Of a stretch of DNA of 6,456 nucleotides, positions 5,595-6,456 are shown piece by piece; position 1 is the first letter of the stretch; each line of letters starts with the position of its first letter. The translations under genes were made by a program, and so were the position numbers. The DNA comes from DAOUGC01 sp034429695 (GTDB lineage: Bacteria > Chloroflexota > Anaerolineae > Anaerolineales > Anaerolineaceae), in the NCBI GenBank assembly GCA_034429695.1, contig DAOUGC010000249.1, forward strand, positions 1 to 6,456, read 5' to 3'. The notes below the pieces were generated by a model, which was not told the origin of the DNA, did not search any database, and saw only the letters and a program-made list of their open reading frames with translations.

Positions 5595-5693
5595 CCTTTT
5601 CCTCCTCCATTCGCGTTCTTTGCGGATGGAACTCCATCGATGTCCTTTTCGATGGGGGAGGAGGGGGTGTTCTTACAACGGATTTGGATTCAA
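5593..5693. repeat. Hairpin-pair repeat, copy B
   Basis: An outer stem CCTCCT (5601-5606) with AGGAGG (5659-5664) encloses two hairpins. One is CCATTCGC (5607-5614) with GCGGATGG (5622-5629), eight pairs with one G-T. The other is CCATCGA (5634-5640) with TCGATGG (5649-5655), seven pairs. Together they make a three-way junction. Bases 5593-5655 align without gaps to copy C (5799-5861), and 5646-5693 align to copy A at the window start. It is a dispersed non-coding family; the frames that cross it give low-complexity peptides. Confidence 0.75.
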
Positions 5694-5736
5694 GACTGGT
5701 GCTAGCGGTCTTTGCGCCTGGGCGGTGGGAAAAGAC

Positions 5737-5764
5737 GGTGGGCTGAGAAGAACATCAGCCCACC
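5737..5764. repeat. Perfect 10-bp inverted repeat, 8-nt loop
   Basis: GGTGGGCTGA (5737-5746) and TCAGCCCACC (5755-5764) form an uninterrupted stem between repeat copies B and C. Neither flank has a T-run. It looks like another dispersed palindromic unit rather than a terminator. Confidence 0.65.
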
Positions 5765-5798
5765 CTACCTTCCTTTGCCATGTGGAGAGGGAAAAAAC

Positions 5799-5861
5799 GC
5801 CTTCTCCTCCTCCATTCGCGTTTTTTGCGAATGGAACCCCAACGATGTTCTGATCGTTGGG
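5799..5861. repeat. Hairpin-pair repeat, copy C
   Basis: Hairpin 1 is CCATTCGC (5812-5819) with GCGAATGG (5827-5834), a perfect 8 bp. Hairpin 2 is CCCAACGA (5838-5845) with TCGTTGGG (5854-5861), a perfect 8 bp with an 8-nt loop. Compared with copy B, hairpin 2 has a T-A pair swapped to A-T on both sides, and hairpin 1 has G-T restored to A-T. The right half of the outer stem (AGGAGG) is missing here; the sequence diverges after 5861. Confidence 0.75.
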
Positions 5862-5910
5862 CCGGAGCGAACCCATCCCACGCTTTCCATCGGAGGTGGT
5901 GCTTTTCTTT

Positions 5911-5945
5911 ACTTCGTGTCTTTCGTCATTTCGCGCCATTCGTGT
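5911..5945. repeat. Degenerate TTCG-phased short tandem repeat
   Basis: TTCG occurs at 5913, 5922, 5930 and 5939, a period of 8-9 bases, within TTCGTGTC-, TTCGTCAT- and TTCGCGCC-like units. It resembles the degenerate CACGAAG-type repeats seen in some bacterial intergenic DNA. The run is short and imperfect. Confidence 0.4.
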
Positions 5946-5986
5946 TAAATTATCCCGACCCACCAGAAAAAATTACTCTTCACCCC

Positions 5987-6017
5987 TTGACTTTCAGCGA
6001 TTATGCGTTATTATACT
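5987..6017 (+). promoter_or_regulatory. Putative sigma70 promoter of the MFS gene
   Basis: TTGACT (5987-5992) is followed after 16 bp by TATTAT (6009-6014), or after 19 bp by TATACT (6012-6017). The surrounding DNA is AT-rich compared with the rest of the window. The start would lie about 35-40 nt before the ATG at 6059, leaving a short leader. Confidence 0.65.
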
Positions 6018-6058
6018 TGAAAATGCGTTTATTTGCACGTTTTACTGAGGGAGTGACC

Positions 6059-6456
6059 ATGAAAAATACAGGCGTTCTCGCCTCAACCTGTCTGGTGTTC
6101 TTTGCGCTCGGGCTGATGACCGCCGCCATCGGGCCGGTGCTGCCCCAACTCGCTGATCAGGCTGGCAGCACATTGGCGGCCATCGGTGCGGTTTTCACCG
6201 CCATGTTCCTTGGGGCGCTGGCGGCGCAGGTCTTTGTTGGTCCCGTGGGGGACCGGGTGGGCATGCGCAGCGTCTTTCTGGGTGGCATGGTGTTGCTGGC
6301 GCTGGGCACGCTGGGCGTGACGCTCAGCAACCACCTGTGGTTGACCCTGGCGTTGGCGCTGTTGAGCGGCATCGGGCACGGTGCGGTGGACCTGGGCGGC
6401 ACGGTGTTGATCGCCGGGCTGTTCAACGGGCGCAGCGTTTCTGCGCTCAACCTGCT
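6059..6456 (+). CDS. MFS transporter, N-terminal part (cut by window end)
   Basis: The ATG at 6059 follows GAGGGAG (6047-6053), a good ribosome site at about 5 nt spacing. The 132 codons present are open to the window end. The protein starts MKNTGVLASTCLVFFALGLM, a first membrane helix with few charges, followed by GPVLPQLAD. The loop GPVGDRVGMRSVF (about residues 61-73) is the MFS motif A (G-x-x-x-D-R-x-G-R/M-x) between helices 2 and 3. Helices 3 and 4 follow (about 71-91 and 93-113), then GHGAVDLGGTVLIAG. Full MFS proteins have 12 helices and about 400 residues, so roughly two thirds lies outside. It is an inner-membrane secondary transporter; substrate cannot be inferred. It is divergent from aor, with its own promoter. 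Confidence 0.88.
   Translation, partial: MKNTGVLASTCLVFFALGLMTAAIGPVLPQLADQAGSTLAAIGAVFTAMFLGALAAQVFVGPVGDRVGMRSVFLGGMVLLALGTLGVTLSNHLWLTLALALLSGIGHGAVDLGGTVLIAGLFNGRSVSALNL

Noticed and set aside
5601..5664. tRNA-like cloverleaf
   Set aside because: Only two inner hairpins, no acceptor stem of 7 bp, no TTC arm or anticodon loop consensus.
5434..5963. Overlapping ORFs of 60-100 codons on both strands in the repeat region
   Set aside because: They run through palindromes and repeat copies, lack convincing ribosome sites, and give peptides duplicated only because the repeat is duplicated.
1..6456. Insertion sequence or prophage
   Set aside because: No transposase, integrase, phage gene or long terminal inverted repeats are visible.

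Overview
The window reads as chromosomal DNA of a fairly GC-rich anaerobic or facultative bacterium. The tungsten/molybdenum aldehyde oxidoreductase paired with a MoaD-like protein, the generally good Shine-Dalgarno sites and a repeat-filled intergenic region would fit Chloroflexota (Anaerolineae-like). That placement is inference from general resemblance; no marker gene is present to prove it.

Layout. (1) 1-922, plus strand: the tail of an interspersed repeat, then a CPBP-family membrane protease homologue. (2) 1006-1058: a strong stem-loop terminator between two convergent genes. (3) 1081-2307, minus strand: an RhlE-like DEAD-box RNA helicase with a leader of about 175 nt containing a terminator-like hairpin. 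(4) 2527-4987, minus strand: a two-gene unit, aldehyde:ferredoxin oxidoreductase (aor) followed by a protein with two MoaD/ThiS-like domains, separated by a 13-bp stem-loop. (5) 4988-5282, minus strand: the aor promoter and a structured leader of about 260 nt with three hairpins. The last hairpin is a 22-bp stem followed by a seven-T run, overlapped by a possible 32-codon leader ORF with a near-perfect Shine-Dalgarno site. (6) 5300-5950: about 650 bases with no convincing gene but many palindromes and repeats, including two full copies of an element that folds as paired hairpins with a compensatory base change. A third, partial copy starts the window. (7) 6059-6456, plus strand: the 5' part of an MFS transporter with its own sigma70-like promoter.

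Functional logic. aor and the MoaD-like gene belong together: the oxidoreductase needs a pterin-dithiolene (tungsto- or molybdopterin) cofactor, and MoaD-type proteins carry the sulfur for that dithiolene. The helicase, CPBP protein and MFS transporter have no evident link to that unit. The most unusual items are the aor leader architecture, the MoaD tandem fusion whose only Gly-Gly motif is internal, and the covarying hairpin repeat family.
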